Shown: positions 11,901-21,810, numbered from the stretch's first letter. The stretch is 64,000 nucleotides of DNA from Polytrichum commune (GCA_950295325.1 OX485804.1:13640001-13704000), one strand, 5' to 3'. Notes: a model not told the origin generated them from the letters alone. Numbers and translations: made by a program.

Positions 11901-14696
11901 AGCACCTTAGCTTGAGAATTCAGAATTTAAAACCATACAAGCCCTCACCTCAGCCCTCACCTGAGACCAAATTGAAACAAAATAAATAAATTGAGAGGTC
12001 CCCAAGATGGCTTCCAATGGGCTGTCGGATCCGACAGAGGCCTAGGGCCCTCCCTTTGGAGCTCTCCCACTAGCACCTTAACCAGAAATTCAAAAATTGA
12101 AATCAAACAAGCCCTCACCTCAGCCCCCATCCATAACCAAAATCAAATCAATTTCAACTAAAAACAAGCCTGTAAGCCCCCCTTCAAACCTCTCTCATTA
12201 GCCCCCTAACCAGAAATTCAAACATTATACAACCATACAAGCCCTCACATCAGCCCGAGCCCATATGCAAAATCAAATTGATTTCAATAAAATGAATACA
12301 TCTAACCCCCCCTAACCCCTTCCCCACAAGCACCTTAGCTAGAAAATTTGAAAAAGAAAACATCCAAGCCCTCACATCAGCCCTCACCTCAGCCCAAATT
12401 GAAGCAAAAACAATATCTTGAGAGGTCCCCAAGGTGGCTACCCTGGGGCTGTCGGATCCGACAGAGGCCCAGGGCCCTCCCTTTGGAGCTCTCCCACTAG
12501 CACCTTAACCTGAAATTCAAAAATTAAAACCATACAAGCCCTCACCTCAACCCTCATTCATAACCAAAATCAAATCAATTTCAATAAAAAACAAGCCTCT
12601 AAGCCCCCCTTCAAACCTCTCTCATTAGCCCCCTAACCAGAAATTCAAACATTATACAACCATACAAGCCCTCACATCAGCCCGAGCCCATATGCAAAAT
12701 CAAATCGATTTCAATAAAATGAATACATCTAACCCCCCCTAAGCCCTTCCCCACAAGCACCTTAGCTAGAAAATTTGGAAAAAAAAAAACATCCCAGCCC
12801 CCACGTCAGCCCTCACCTCAGCCCAATTGAAGCAAAAAATATATATCTTGAGAGGTCCCCAAGGTGGCTACCCTGGGGCTGTCGGATCCGACAGAGGCCA
12901 GGGCCCTCCCTTTGGAGCTCTCCCACTAGCACCTTAACCTGAAATTCAAAAATTAAAACCATACAAGCCCTCACCTCAGCCCTCATCCGTAACCAAAATC
13001 AAATCAATTTCAACAAATTCGAAGCCTCTAAGCCACCCTTCAAAGCTCTCTCATTTGAACCCTAACTAGAAATCTCACAGAATACAACCATACAAGACCT
13101 TACATCAGCCCGAGCCCATAAGCACAATCAAATCTATTTCAACCAGATCTAACCTCTCAAGCCCCCCTTCAAAGCTCTCTCATTAGCAACTAACCAGAAA
13201 TTCCAGATAAAAAACCATACAAGCCCTCACATCAGCCCTCACCCATAAGCAAAATCAAATCTTCTTCAACCAGAACTAACCTCTCAAGCCCCCCTTCACA
13301 GCTCTTTCGTTTGAACCCTAACTAGAAATCTCACAAAATACAACCATACAAGCCCTCACATCAGCCTGAGCCCATGATCAAAATCAAATCTATTTCAACA
13401 AAAAGACAACCTCTAAGGCCCCCTAAGCCCTCTCCCACAAGCACATTAGCTAGAAATTTTAAAAAAAAACCCATGCCAGCCCTCACGTCAGCCCTCACCT
13501 CAACCCAAATTGAAGCAAAAAAAAAAAACTTGAGAGGTCCCCAAGGTGGCTACCCTTGGGCTGTCGGATCCGACAGAGGCCAAGGGCCCTCCCTTTGGAG
13601 CTCTACCACTTGCACCCTAAACAGAAAATTCATAAAATCTAACCATACTAGCCCTCACTTCAGCCCTGTCCGAAAGCAAAGTCAAATGGATTTCAACTAT
13701 AGCCAACCTCTAAGCCCCCCTTTGGAGCTCTCAAACTAGCACCCTAACCACATATCACATTCAAATCTTATTCAACCACATTATACCATTCTACTTAAAA
13801 ACAAAACAAAAAAACCTCTCAGACCTCACTTCAAACCGCTCTCAAAGGCACCCTCAAATTAAATTTATACCACATAATAAACATTTGCGAGGTTCTTTAG
13901 TGGGCTCTCCACGGTCTGTCGGATCCGACAAAGCCCCAGGGCACTCACTTCGGACCTCTGTAAGGAGGACCCCAAAATCGGCTCAAAAATTACCTCTTAT
14001 ACCTCACTTGAAAACTCTCACAGGACGACCCCCATATCATATTACCACAAAATGAATCTTTTAGACCTCACCTCAGACCTCTCCACTGGGCTACCACTGC
14101 CCTTCCCTCGAGTCTCTCCCCCTCTCCAACTCGTGGCTGCAACCCTGACCGCTGAGTGAAATCCTCGTATGCAGAGGAAAACCCTAGTTCTAAGATTTGT
14201 TGTAATGCGAAGAACGATGGTAGGTTAATGTTGCGGCAGTCTTGTTCCCTTCCCCTTCCGACGGTGTCATTGTGACCACCCTTTGGATGGTCAGTGCTTC
14301 GACAAGCCCGCACTTGCTGCCTTCGCTAGCTCACGATGACTACCCCTAATTTCTAGTGCATATATGTTTTCATCGACTTGAGGTTCATACCTGGGTCTCG
14401 CAAATTCTCGATAGATCATGTGATTTTGGGAACTCCACTTGTCTGGTCGTACCCACTCCAACTCCCTTCCTAGCAATGTCTTCACCACTCTGAGTCTGGC
14501 TTCTCCGTGTACGAGACCTTGACCGTGTGTGGTCTGGGGAGAATTCCAATGCCTTCACTGTGTTGTTTAAGTTATCATATGGTTGTTTTGGCTGTCTCAT
14601 CCTAGATGCCCTTATTTGCTTCCTGTTTGAGAAAAATGCCTTCCTCCTCCTCTTCGCCTTTGGTTTCACTAACTCTAGTGGCGAAGACCCTGTCAT
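5955..14696 (-). CDS. ParB-like domain + permuted DNA-methyltransferase-like protein, nine exons, three lesions
   Basis: My splice model (- strand, all GT-AG and in phase) is 14696-14391, 10650-9912, 9831-9639, 9555-9361, 8516-8295, 8210-7984, 7891-6639, 6542-6335 and 6234-5955, about 1206 residues if the lesions are ignored. Exon 1 is the least certain: it is a basic, nuclear-signal-rich leader joined across a 3.7-kb repeat-filled intron. Exon 2 has the ParB/sulfiredoxin-type core FVYDGNHRLLAW, preceded by PLVRPTLRSDV. Exon 7 has nuclear-type basic runs (KSKRRKR), a Pro-rich linker, and the motif IV position DLVIADIPEN followed by LGELFDFADEILHDDGALLLF. Motif I, VVDVNAGVGTS, spans the exon 7/8 junction and is followed by GRHIVALEEDEDTF. 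Motif IV before motif I is the beta-class N6-adenine/N4-cytosine methylase order. DIPE replaces the catalytic (D/N/S)PP(Y/F/W), so activity is doubtful. Lesions: in-frame TAA at 9403-9405, one extra base in the A7 run at 10405-10411 and one in the C5 run at 10339-10343 (gene strand). Confidence 0.75.
8560..9350 (-). repeat. Intronic minisatellite, first block
   Basis: It lies in the intron between the exons at 9361-9555 and 8295-8516 of the methyltransferase-like gene. Units of roughly 110-130 bp repeat phrases such as AAGCCCTCAC, CAAATCAATTTCAAC, CTCTCTCATTAGC and ACCAGAAATTC. One copy contains the palindromic core TCGGATCCGA (8945-8954). It is the same family as 10700-14060. Confidence 0.85.
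10700..14060 (-). repeat. Intronic minisatellite with recurring CTGTCGGATCCGACAG palindrome
   Basis: About 3.3 kb of diverged units repeat phrases such as CATACAAGCCCTCAC, CAAATCAATTTCAAC, CCCCCTTCAAA and CTAACCAGAAATTC. TCGGATCCGA, usually inside CTGTCGGATCCGACAG and followed by AGGCC-AGGGCCCTCCC, occurs at 11447, 11618, 11854, 12025, 12452, 12882, 13564 and 13919. By my model the block forms most of the first intron of the methyltransferase-like gene. A 180-bp non-repeat segment (about 11640-11820) interrupts it. The CGGATCCG core is shared with the 138-bp array at the left end. Confidence 0.88.
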
Positions 14697-15489
14697 GTAA
14701 CTGACCCGACTTCACAAATTCTACACTGCCCTCCTTTGTGAACATCTCCCTATCAATGTATGTGTCTCGCCTGGGTTACATCTACACTTATATTCCATCT
14801 CATAACCTCCTTCACATAATCTCGATGTATGGTGATTACAGTCTAGTTGCTATAAACATATACGGAATCATAAAAAGGAACACTTATAGAATGAACACCG
14901 ATGTTTAATAACATGTATTGAAATCATCCAGGAAAGATCTAAATTTAAGGAGCATCATGCTTTATAAAAATAATGGATGATAGTACACATGACAATACAT
15001 ATTTCAAACGAAACTAAATGAAATAAATAATCTGTATAGCCATAAATTGACGATCCTCTTCCAACTAAACTAACCTATTCTGGCTTAAAGGTGAATGCTC
15101 TACCCTTGCCCACTAATAAAGAAACACTTTCCTTTAGGGTGTCCCTTACATCCACTAAATGGTTCACGTGGTCTGGTGTATTAATAAATTCGCGAGTCGG
15201 CATCCAACCTCATTGTTTGGTTTTGATATATCTGGTTTGGATTGGCATATGATCATGACTAACTTAAGTAAATGCTGTAGTGCATTTTCAATTCTTATTC
15301 ACATTGCTATAATGAATCGGCTTATTATTCCCCTACTAATCCAAGTCCCCGCCGTCATTCACAGATCCCATCTTGCCATGGCCTTCTAATCACAACACTA
15401 TATACACCTCCCCACTTTGTGCTAATCCTTAAGTCCATTGCCCATTTGGCCACACCCTTCTGTGTACTCGCATTTACATTCCTTCTACA
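14697..15489. promoter_or_regulatory. Divergent intergenic region of the large transposon
   Basis: This is the 0.8-kb space between the proposed start of the methyltransferase-like gene (- strand) and the transposase start codon (+ strand). The two genes are head to head, so this should hold both promoters. It is AT-rich in the middle (about 14830-15060). I cannot place a TATA box or transcription start with confidence. Confidence 0.5.
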
Positions 15490-18400
15490 ATGGCCACCAT
15501 CCGAGCACTGCACCATTCCATCCCCCTTATGATCCCTCTTGGAGATGATGGTCTAGCCAAAGTCGTGGAGTCGTTCCTTAGTCTGAGGTTTAGATTCCAC
15601 CCAGACTCAATTCATGTCGAGGAAGAGGTCTTTGATGACAACGGTGACTTGAGTCACACTGTCCTTCAGATGTCCTTTCGCATTGACGATGGTAGGGTTT
15701 GGTTCTTGCTCCCTCCAAAGTACAAGGCCATAGGCGTCACCGAGTCGGAGATGGCCACCACTACTGTGTTGCTAACACCAGGCGTGTCCCTCACCTCCAC
15801 CACGCAGGCTCCTCTTCTGGCAACGGTCAAAAAGGAGCCCGACATCCAAGAGGTTACCTTGCTCAGTGATGACTATGATGATGATGTGCCACCTGCCTCT
15901 GACTTTGCCTCACTTACCCCACCTCCATCGCAGGATCAACCCTTCATCAATCCTCTCAGGATTCCACACTCGCCTACTGTGAGTCAACCACCTACTTCCA
16001 GACCCCCAGTTCACCCAGGTGTCTCCATAGATCGTCCCAGTGTTGTCCAGCAATTGAAGTTGCTTGCAACCCTACCAGGGTCCAAGAACATCCTCAAGAG
16101 TATTGATTATGAATTTGTTAGGCATGAGAAGGTTGACTTCCTCCCATCTGTTTTTGACGGCGACGTCATCTTTGAGTTCCCTCCTCTGGGAGCTGATGCT
16201 CCCCATTCCCATGCTAGACTCATGTTCGGAATGGACAAGCGTTTCGACGGTCATGCTTGGTGTAGGACAAAGACGTCTAACATTACCAATGATCTCGGCT
16301 TGACCTTCCAGTTTTCATGTTGTGTTGGCCATCTCTGCTGTCATAACGAGGGATGTGATTATCTCAACCGCCCCAATCGAGCCACTGACGTCAACGAGAC
16401 CGAATGGGAAGGTTGTACCGCCTCACCCTTCACCGCAGATGCTGATCCCCCAGCTGAGTCATCTCTCGTTTGTAAGGTCTGTAAAACACCACCCTATTGT
16501 CTTGATACTTGCCAGGCTAAGATGTACTATGTTCTTGGCAGAGGTGACATGACCCGTGCATGCATCCATATGGGTCATCACCATCACCCCGTTTCGCAAG
16601 GTGTCTGTAGAGAGTCTAAGGTCAAAATTCATGATCTCATTGGTAGAGAGGTTGAAAGGACTCCCACCGCCACCAACTCTGCCATTGCATTGGCTGCAAG
16701 TAAAGAGTTCCTGGCCAAGTATCTTCTACGCACGGGATCTGATCCCAATAAAGTTATGGACCTGGAGTCCATGAAGTTTGTCATGGACAGGTACCAACAC
16801 CTCAGCACCCCGAGTATTCGAAACACTGTCACTTCCTTCAAGCGCATTGGGCGAGGGGGGATCATTGACAGCATCACCGGACTCAAAGGTCATAGCAGTT
16901 GGCCCTATGTGCAAGAAAACAAATTCCCAGGCCAAGGAAAGCTATTGGAGAAAGTCTATGTGTTCAAGATGTCTAAGGTGGGCCCTGGCTCTAGAGTTGA
17001 CATTGTCAGGAGAATGCAACCACACGGTGATTTGCAGGATGCTTGGGTCATGTTTGACCATGTCAAACGTGTCAAGGGGTGGACAACCATGGCTTGCCAT
17101 GTCTATGACTCGGCCTACTGCCGGGTTATGACTATTGCAGTATGTGATATGCAGTCTGAGGATGTCACGGCGCAAAGCCTTCTTTGGCATGGGCTCAATG
17201 AAGTTATGCTCAGACATGGCATTGCTAAAATTAACTTCAAAGGGTTCATGGCGGACAGTGCACAGGCCAATTGGAATGCAGTTAGGATTATCTATGGCAG
17301 CGGTGATCCCAAGGTTCCTATGGAGTCTCGCGAGAGGACATGTCTATTGCATTGGACAGTGTCTATGGAGCGCCACACTGCCACCCACATCAAGCCCGAC
17401 CTCCAACAACAACACAAGTTGTTATGCAAGCAGTACAAGGATGCCAAGACTCCCGAGCAGTCCGAGTCCCGTTATCTTGCCATCCGGGCATGGTGGCTTT
17501 CCTCTGGAGCTGCATCCGAGGAAGGAATCAAGGACCTTGATACATGGCTTGCATTCTGGCATTTTCGTTACCGTCAATGGGGTGGTTTCATGCAACTAGT
17601 GAGTACCCACCCACTTTCTATTTCACTTTTTGGTGTCAACTTTTTTTTTGGTTTTTTGGTGTCAGTTTTGGCTTTTAGCGTGTTTTTGTGCAAGGCGTAC
17701 TCACCACATTTTATTGACTTCTCTCAGAATTTCACAGATTCTGAGTTGGCAGAGACGCCATCTTGCAACCTCTCTGAGACAGTCCATAACAAATGGCTTC
17801 AGCAGTCTGGAAACCGTGGCTCTGATCTATATGTTGCGACCGTGGATGATTTTGTGAGGGCGTTCATGCAATGTACGAACTACTACGCCTACTTGAAGGG
17901 TGAACGGTCTGGCACTGGCCCAGGAAAAGAAGAACTCCGCCTTCGTGCTACACAACGATCCGGTGACGCCAAGAGAATTGTTGCAGCCCTCGAGCACATG
18001 CCTGGAGCAGAGCATTGGTGCACCCGCAAACCCCAACTCGAAGGAGAGGAGGTCTTTGGCACCACCAAGCGCAAACTTGATATGCCCCCTGGTTCTGAGC
18101 AGGATTCACATAGACCCGACAAGGTCAGCTTCTCTCATCCACGAGTGAGCACTAGGTCAACCAAGGCACACACTGATTCCGCCACACCATCAAACCTGCC
18201 CCTCACACAATCCCCCGAGAAATCGATTCCACAACGGGTCACCCACGTCAATAACATTCAGGAGACCCACTGCGATGTCTCCAAGTGGCACATTTCTAGA
18301 TTGCCCAAGACTTCCGCCAAGGCCTGCTTCGCCATGCAAGCTCGCACAAAGACCAAGTGCACCCAGAAGATCGTTCGGCATGGTAAAAGTACCCCAACTC

Positions 18401-19137
18401 CTACGTACACCGGCTACATGCGCGACTACAAGAAGAACAAGGAATTCTTGACACAGTTCTTCTTGTGCAACGACGACATTGAGAGATGTGTCAAAGGCAC
18501 TAGGAGGAAGTGGGTGCAGCACCGTCCGGATGTCCCGGACGTCTGGCCTGTCCTCACTGGGACAAACCTCACTCTCCAGGAGGTTCTGGCCCTTGAAGAA
18601 GGGGGATTCCAACTTCAGCAGCGTCAAGATGTGTCACCCATAAGACTCTTCGGCGACTCCTCCAATGTTGCTTCATCCATGGCCGAACTCCCTACCCCGG
18701 CCCAAGCCAATCAATACCCTACGCTGAGGTTTGGAAAAAAGATCCGGCGCAGTAACAACGGACCATGCGTCCAACAACGCAACAAGTGGGAGTCAGCCCT
18801 CAACGTCGACGGTCAAATCACCTCCGTCACAATGATACCTCACCCAGGGATCAGGTGCATCATTTTGTTCCAGTCCCGAAAGAAGGCTAAGGTTGAAGAG
18901 TACCGTATCACTATCAGCACCTTCCCGTCGTGCACGTGCCCGGATTTCGTGGAGATGTCAGCAAGAGCACTTGGGAAGCGGCGCCCTTGGGTGAACTGCA
19001 AGCACTTGTACTTCATCTTCCGTGTGACCTGCAACTTGGATCAATACCAAGACACTTTCATCCATGCTCCGAGCCTTAGTTTCAATGAAGTGAAGCACCT
19101 CCTCAAAAGTGGCATCATGAAGCATGTGGGACCTTAG
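15490..19137 (+). CDS. Mutator-like transposase with SWIM zinc finger
   Basis: The open frame is 1215 codons. It very probably contains one in-frame intron, 17599-17727 (129 nt, donor CTA^GTGAGT, acceptor TCTCAG^AAT, T-rich). Removing it leaves about 1172 residues and eliminates an out-of-place hydrophobic stretch. Residues 1-270 are variable and Pro/Ser-rich. Cys/His clusters at about 277-372 (CCVGHLCC, CKVC, CIHMGHHHHP) look like a DNA-binding zinc region. The transposase core runs from about 505 to 650, with Asp523 or Asp540 as first acidic residue, FMADSAQANWNAV with Asp589, and the CLLH motif at 618-621, matching the D..CxxH layout of MULE transposases. A basic, Ser/Thr-rich linker follows. 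The SWIM finger is Cys1148-Thr-Cys1150 with Cys1170-Lys-His1172. The third acidic residue was not located. It would catalyse excision and insertion of the 5061-19757 element. No stop or frameshift was seen. Confidence 0.82.
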   Translation: MATIRALHHSIPLMIPLGDDGLAKVVESFLSLRFRFHPDSIHVEEEVFDDNGDLSHTVLQMSFRIDDGRVWFLLPPKYKAIGVTESEMATTTVLLTPGVSLTSTTQAPLLATVKKEPDIQEVTLLSDDYDDDVPPASDFASLTPPPSQDQPFINPLRIPHSPTVSQPPTSRPPVHPGVSIDRPSVVQQLKLLATLPGSKNILKSIDYEFVRHEKVDFLPSVFDGDVIFEFPPLGADAPHSHARLMFGMDKRFDGHAWCRTKTSNITNDLGLTFQFSCCVGHLCCHNEGCDYLNRPNRATDVNETEWEGCTASPFTADADPPAESSLVCKVCKTPPYCLDTCQAKMYYVLGRGDMTRACIHMGHHHHPVSQGVCRESKVKIHDLIGREVERTPTATNSAIALAASKEFLAKYLLRTGSDPNKVMDLESMKFVMDRYQHLSTPSIRNTVTSFKRIGRGGIIDSITGLKGHSSWPYVQENKFPGQGKLLEKVYVFKMSKVGPGSRVDIVRRMQPHGDLQDAWVMFDHVKRVKGWTTMACHVYDSAYCRVMTIAVCDMQSEDVTAQSLLWHGLNEVMLRHGIAKINFKGFMADSAQANWNAVRIIYGSGDPKVPMESRERTCLLHWTVSMERHTATHIKPDLQQQHKLLCKQYKDAKTPEQSESRYLAIRAWWLSSGAASEEGIKDLDTWLAFWHFRYRQWGGFMQLVSTHPLSISLFGVNFFFGFLVSVLAFSVFLCKAYSPHFIDFSQNFTDSELAETPSCNLSETVHNKWLQQSGNRGSDLYVATVDDFVRAFMQCTNYYAYLKGERSGTGPGKEELRLRATQRSGDAKRIVAALEHMPGAEHWCTRKPQLEGEEVFGTTKRKLDMPPGSEQDSHRPDKVSFSHPRVSTRSTKAHTDSATPSNLPLTQSPEKSIPQRVTHVNNIQETHCDVSKWHISRLPKTSAKACFAMQARTKTKCTQKIVRHGKSTPTPTYTGYMRDYKKNKEFLTQFFLCNDDIERCVKGTRRKWVQHRPDVPDVWPVLTGTNLTLQEVLALEEGGFQLQQRQDVSPIRLFGDSSNVASSMAELPTPAQANQYPTLRFGKKIRRSNNGPCVQQRNKWESALNVDGQITSVTMIPHPGIRCIILFQSRKKAKVEEYRITISTFPSCTCPDFVEMSARALGKRRPWVNCKHLYFIFRVTCNLDQYQDTFIHAPSLSFNEVKHLLKSGIMKHVGP

Positions 19138-19696
19138 CGTGGATAACTATAGGAGCTAGGCTGCCCCCCCCCTTATTTATAAGTTGTCGCTAAGTATTAT
19201 TGCGTTGAGTATACTATAGTATGAGTGCACGTTTTCCGAAAATATTGCTGATATATCAGACCTATCATTATCTACATGATGTGAATTGTATTCGTTTTTA
19301 AATATCTATAAAGGTTTCTAAATATTTATGGGTCTCTCCTTCCAACAATAGTTTTAGATGTTATTGAATGGTACGAGTTTTGCTACTTTGATTGAATGCT
19401 TGAATTTTTTGATTTAGAATTTTCTCTTACGTTGTGACCATAGCCTATGATTAACCGGCTCTCACCATAATATGGACAGTCAAAAGTTCCCTAGTTTAAG
19501 TAAATCATGTCAACTAGTCTCTCTGAAAGGTACCCTAAAACCAAGTCTTTGTCCTGAAAGCCCTCAAAATTTGCACGGAAATAGGTCCATCATTTTTACT
19601 AAAAAAAGAGGTCCCACAAATTTCTATTTATATTTTCTAAATTTGGAAATTTTATTACTATAATTGGAAAGCGTTGACTTTTTTCTGCTCACCGTG
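19138..19696. other. Right subterminal region of the large transposon
   Basis: It lies between the transposase stop and the right terminal inverted repeat. It holds a C8 run just after the stop and AT-rich sequence, with no gene. It probably contains the transposase 3' untranslated region and polyadenylation signals. Confidence 0.5.
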
Positions 19697-19757
19697 AGCA
19701 GATTTTCTACTCACCGCTCACCGCTCGCGTCCCACCGCTCACACGGTAGCGTCGTTG
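19697..19757 (-). repeat. Right terminal inverted repeat
   Basis: Read on the - strand it gives GCTACCGTGTGAGCGGTGG, then extra copies of GAGCGGTGAG, then GTGAGTAGAAAATC. It is a little longer than the left end because the GTGAGCGG motif is duplicated. A further CGGTGAGCAG follows just inside, at about 19685-19695. Confidence 0.85.
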
Positions 19758-19767
19758 ATTAAGAAAA
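19758..19767. repeat. Target-site duplication, right copy
   Basis: ATTAAGAAAA directly follows the right terminal inverted repeat, in the same orientation as the copy at 5051-5060. This is what staggered-cut insertion of a DNA transposon produces. Confidence 0.88.
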
Positions 19768-20929
19768 TAACTTTCAAACATTTTTTTTCTAAAACACGAT
19801 AAAATTACATTGAGTTTATGATTTTCTACAAAAATATTTGACAATGACCTCGAGTTTACAATGAATGTAAGGAATATGAAAAACAATTAAGTTCAAACTA
19901 ATCAAAACCAAAATTAGACATTTGGTTTTGAGCACTGTCTTTTTAATGACAAGCTTCCACAATCTCAGCTTGGTATTTTATTGAGTACTTCATACATAAA
20001 TAAATGGTACCATGAACAAACAATCAATTTAAACAACATTTTGCTATTGTTTCTAGGTGTTTGACCTTAAAAACTATGGTTTTAGAATATCAAAGCACTT
20101 TGTTGGTCCACTTTACCATGTTTGTACCCAATTAAGGTTTATATGTGTTTTTTAAATAGTGAGATTATCTTTCTACTCCTTCCCTCCCTCCCCCTCTTGC
20201 AAAGCGGACATTGTCCAACATTTATCTCTCTTGTGTTTTGTTTATCCTTGGATAAATATCCTTATTGTTAAAAAGAATTATTTTTTGGAATATGTACATT
20301 GATACATGTAATCATGTTGCCTTTCCAAAAATATAGCCTCTTTTACCCATCCAAATTTTCTCGAAACAAAACTAAATCACCATTACTTCTAACATTTGTT
20401 TATTCGTCCATGTATTAAGAAGATAGTATTATATGCGTGTGTATTATTGGTGTTATGGTAATAAATATTTAAGATAGTGTGGGATGTCAATAAATTAGCA
20501 TGCGGCAAACTAATTGCACATATCAATGTAGTTGCCCAACATGGGATCAAAATGTAGGTGTCGGAATTGGGAACTCGCTAAATTAGGTTTTCTAGCTCAA
20601 TAGCTTGAGTCAGACTTGTGTTGATTCATTTCTCTTTGTTTTCTAGGATAATTGCACATAAAATTATCTTATTGTTATCAACCATTCCATTCTAATAATA
20701 TTTAGTGATAGTCCTTCACTTGAATCTCACTTGTCTTTCAAGTTGAGTTTACTCGCTGACAAACATTAGTAAGGTATAATTCTAGCACCCTACATGACAT
20801 ATTCCCAACCCCACCCAACGTGGTCATTCAAATGAATAATGTTATGCTTATCCTAGAACTTCCAAAATGATAGTTTAAGTGTTGACAAAAAACGATCTAG
20901 ACTGCAAATAAAAGCGATTTTCATTTGGT
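19768..20929. other. Intergenic, nothing recognised
   Basis: AT-rich flanking DNA outside the large transposon. There are no long frames, domains or clear repeats. Confidence 0.5.
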
Positions 20930-21760
20930 TAGAGCGTGGAAATTTACAACAAACCAATGTCTAAAATTATGTGTGCCAATGTTTGAATTCTGAATGACTT
21001 TCTCAACTATGAATGTGAGGCATATGTAAAGCAACTATTGACACCATCCCAATGCAAAATGCATCGATGTTCACCACATCTCAAATTATAGACATGTCGT
21101 CAAAATCAATAAGTAGCAAACTATCCCAATCCATAAAGATAAATATGATGTCACTCTTGCTTTTATAATGTAGTTGAACTTGAGGCACGCTTTGTGCTAG
21201 GAGTGTCCCCCTCTTCAACTGCATTAGAGATCGGTCTCTTTCCATGTAACAAAATGTAAATACCAAGGTAGATGGGTCTTAAATGATTGTTTTTTTTTCC
21301 AGTTAGCCCACTTCTCCTAGGATATGAACCACAAGATTAAGACAAGAGGATTACCACATCCAAATCCATATCATCGTCACCTTCCTCGTAATTTTGAAGC
21401 CCGTGAATATCTTATTCACCATCAAAGTGAACAACCTAGTGTTCATCAAATGATCACATACACTCCCCCCCCCCCCCCCCTTCAATCATGTTGAATATTA
21501 AACCTAGACGAGTTGTCGTATTCAAACACGTAGTCCAATCTTTCTTAACACATGTATTTTTGGTAATCATTCGTACAACCACACCTAATCACATGCCACT
21601 AAAACATAGGTGTCCGTTTACAGAAGGCAACCGAAAAAGGATTTTTAGATAGTCTCAAGTCTTCCTTCTAATTGGACCATCAAGTTAGCATTAGTCGCTA
21701 TCTCACGAAGGCTATCTCATTATGTTAATCTAGGAAAGTAGTCTTTGTAACACCATCTTA
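20930..21760 (+). pseudogene. Decayed LINE reverse-transcriptase tail
   Basis: Short broken frames match the better preserved LINE remnants at 26120-27560 and 61153-61377. Near 20990-21060 a frame resembles YECEAYVKQLLTPSQCK, and at 21640-21720 a segment resembles the region of the other copy that precedes its end (NWTIKLALVAISR). Many stops and frameshifts lie between. It is read only by similarity within the window; no catalytic motif survives here. Confidence 0.45.
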
Positions 21761-21810
21761 ATGTAGGTACTTCTAGTCCCAAAAGCCTTTTGATTTTTTG
21801 GACTTCTAAG

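Larger units (their letters stand above)
5061..19757 (+). mobile_element. 14.7-kb Mutator-like DNA transposon with methyltransferase cargo
   Basis: The boundaries are read directly. The 10-mer ATTAAGAAAA occurs at 5051-5060 and again at 19758-19767, immediately outside imperfect terminal inverted repeats. Aligning the left end with the reverse complement of the right end gives 20 of 26 identical bases, including GCTAC and TGTGAGCGGTGG, followed after a gap by GTGAG(C/T)AGAAAATC. A 9-11 bp target duplication is typical of MULEs and fits the SWIM-finger transposase at 15490-19137. A second, divergent gene (14696-5955) encodes a ParB-like plus DNA-methyltransferase-like protein. Subterminal and intronic tandem repeats fill much of the remaining space. 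The identical target duplication and the open transposase frame suggest a fairly recent insertion. Assignment to the Mutator superfamily is inferred from the duplication length, the SWIM finger and the transposase core; superfamily-level confirmation would need profile searches. Confidence 0.88.

Noticed and set aside
8560-14060. Regular repeats considered as a CRISPR-like array or as coding repeats
   Set aside because: Units are diverged, contiguous and of variable length with no unique spacers, and they sit in introns of a eukaryotic gene.
14068-14390. Additional - strand frames of 81 and 65 residues next to the proposed first exon
   Set aside because: They overlap in different frames beyond the CAG^GTATGA donor used to end exon 1 at 14391 and lack recognisable features. 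They are probably intronic.
17599-17727. A hydrophobic, membrane-like segment in the transposase
   Set aside because: It coincides with a well-formed, in-frame intron (GTGAGT...TCTCAG, T-rich), so it is most likely not translated.
5061-19757. Alternative that the 14.7-kb unit is a hAT or CACTA element
   Set aside because: hAT elements make 8-bp and CACTA elements 3-bp target duplications, and their transposases lack a SWIM finger. The 10-bp duplication and the D..CxxH core plus SWIM fit Mutator-like elements better.
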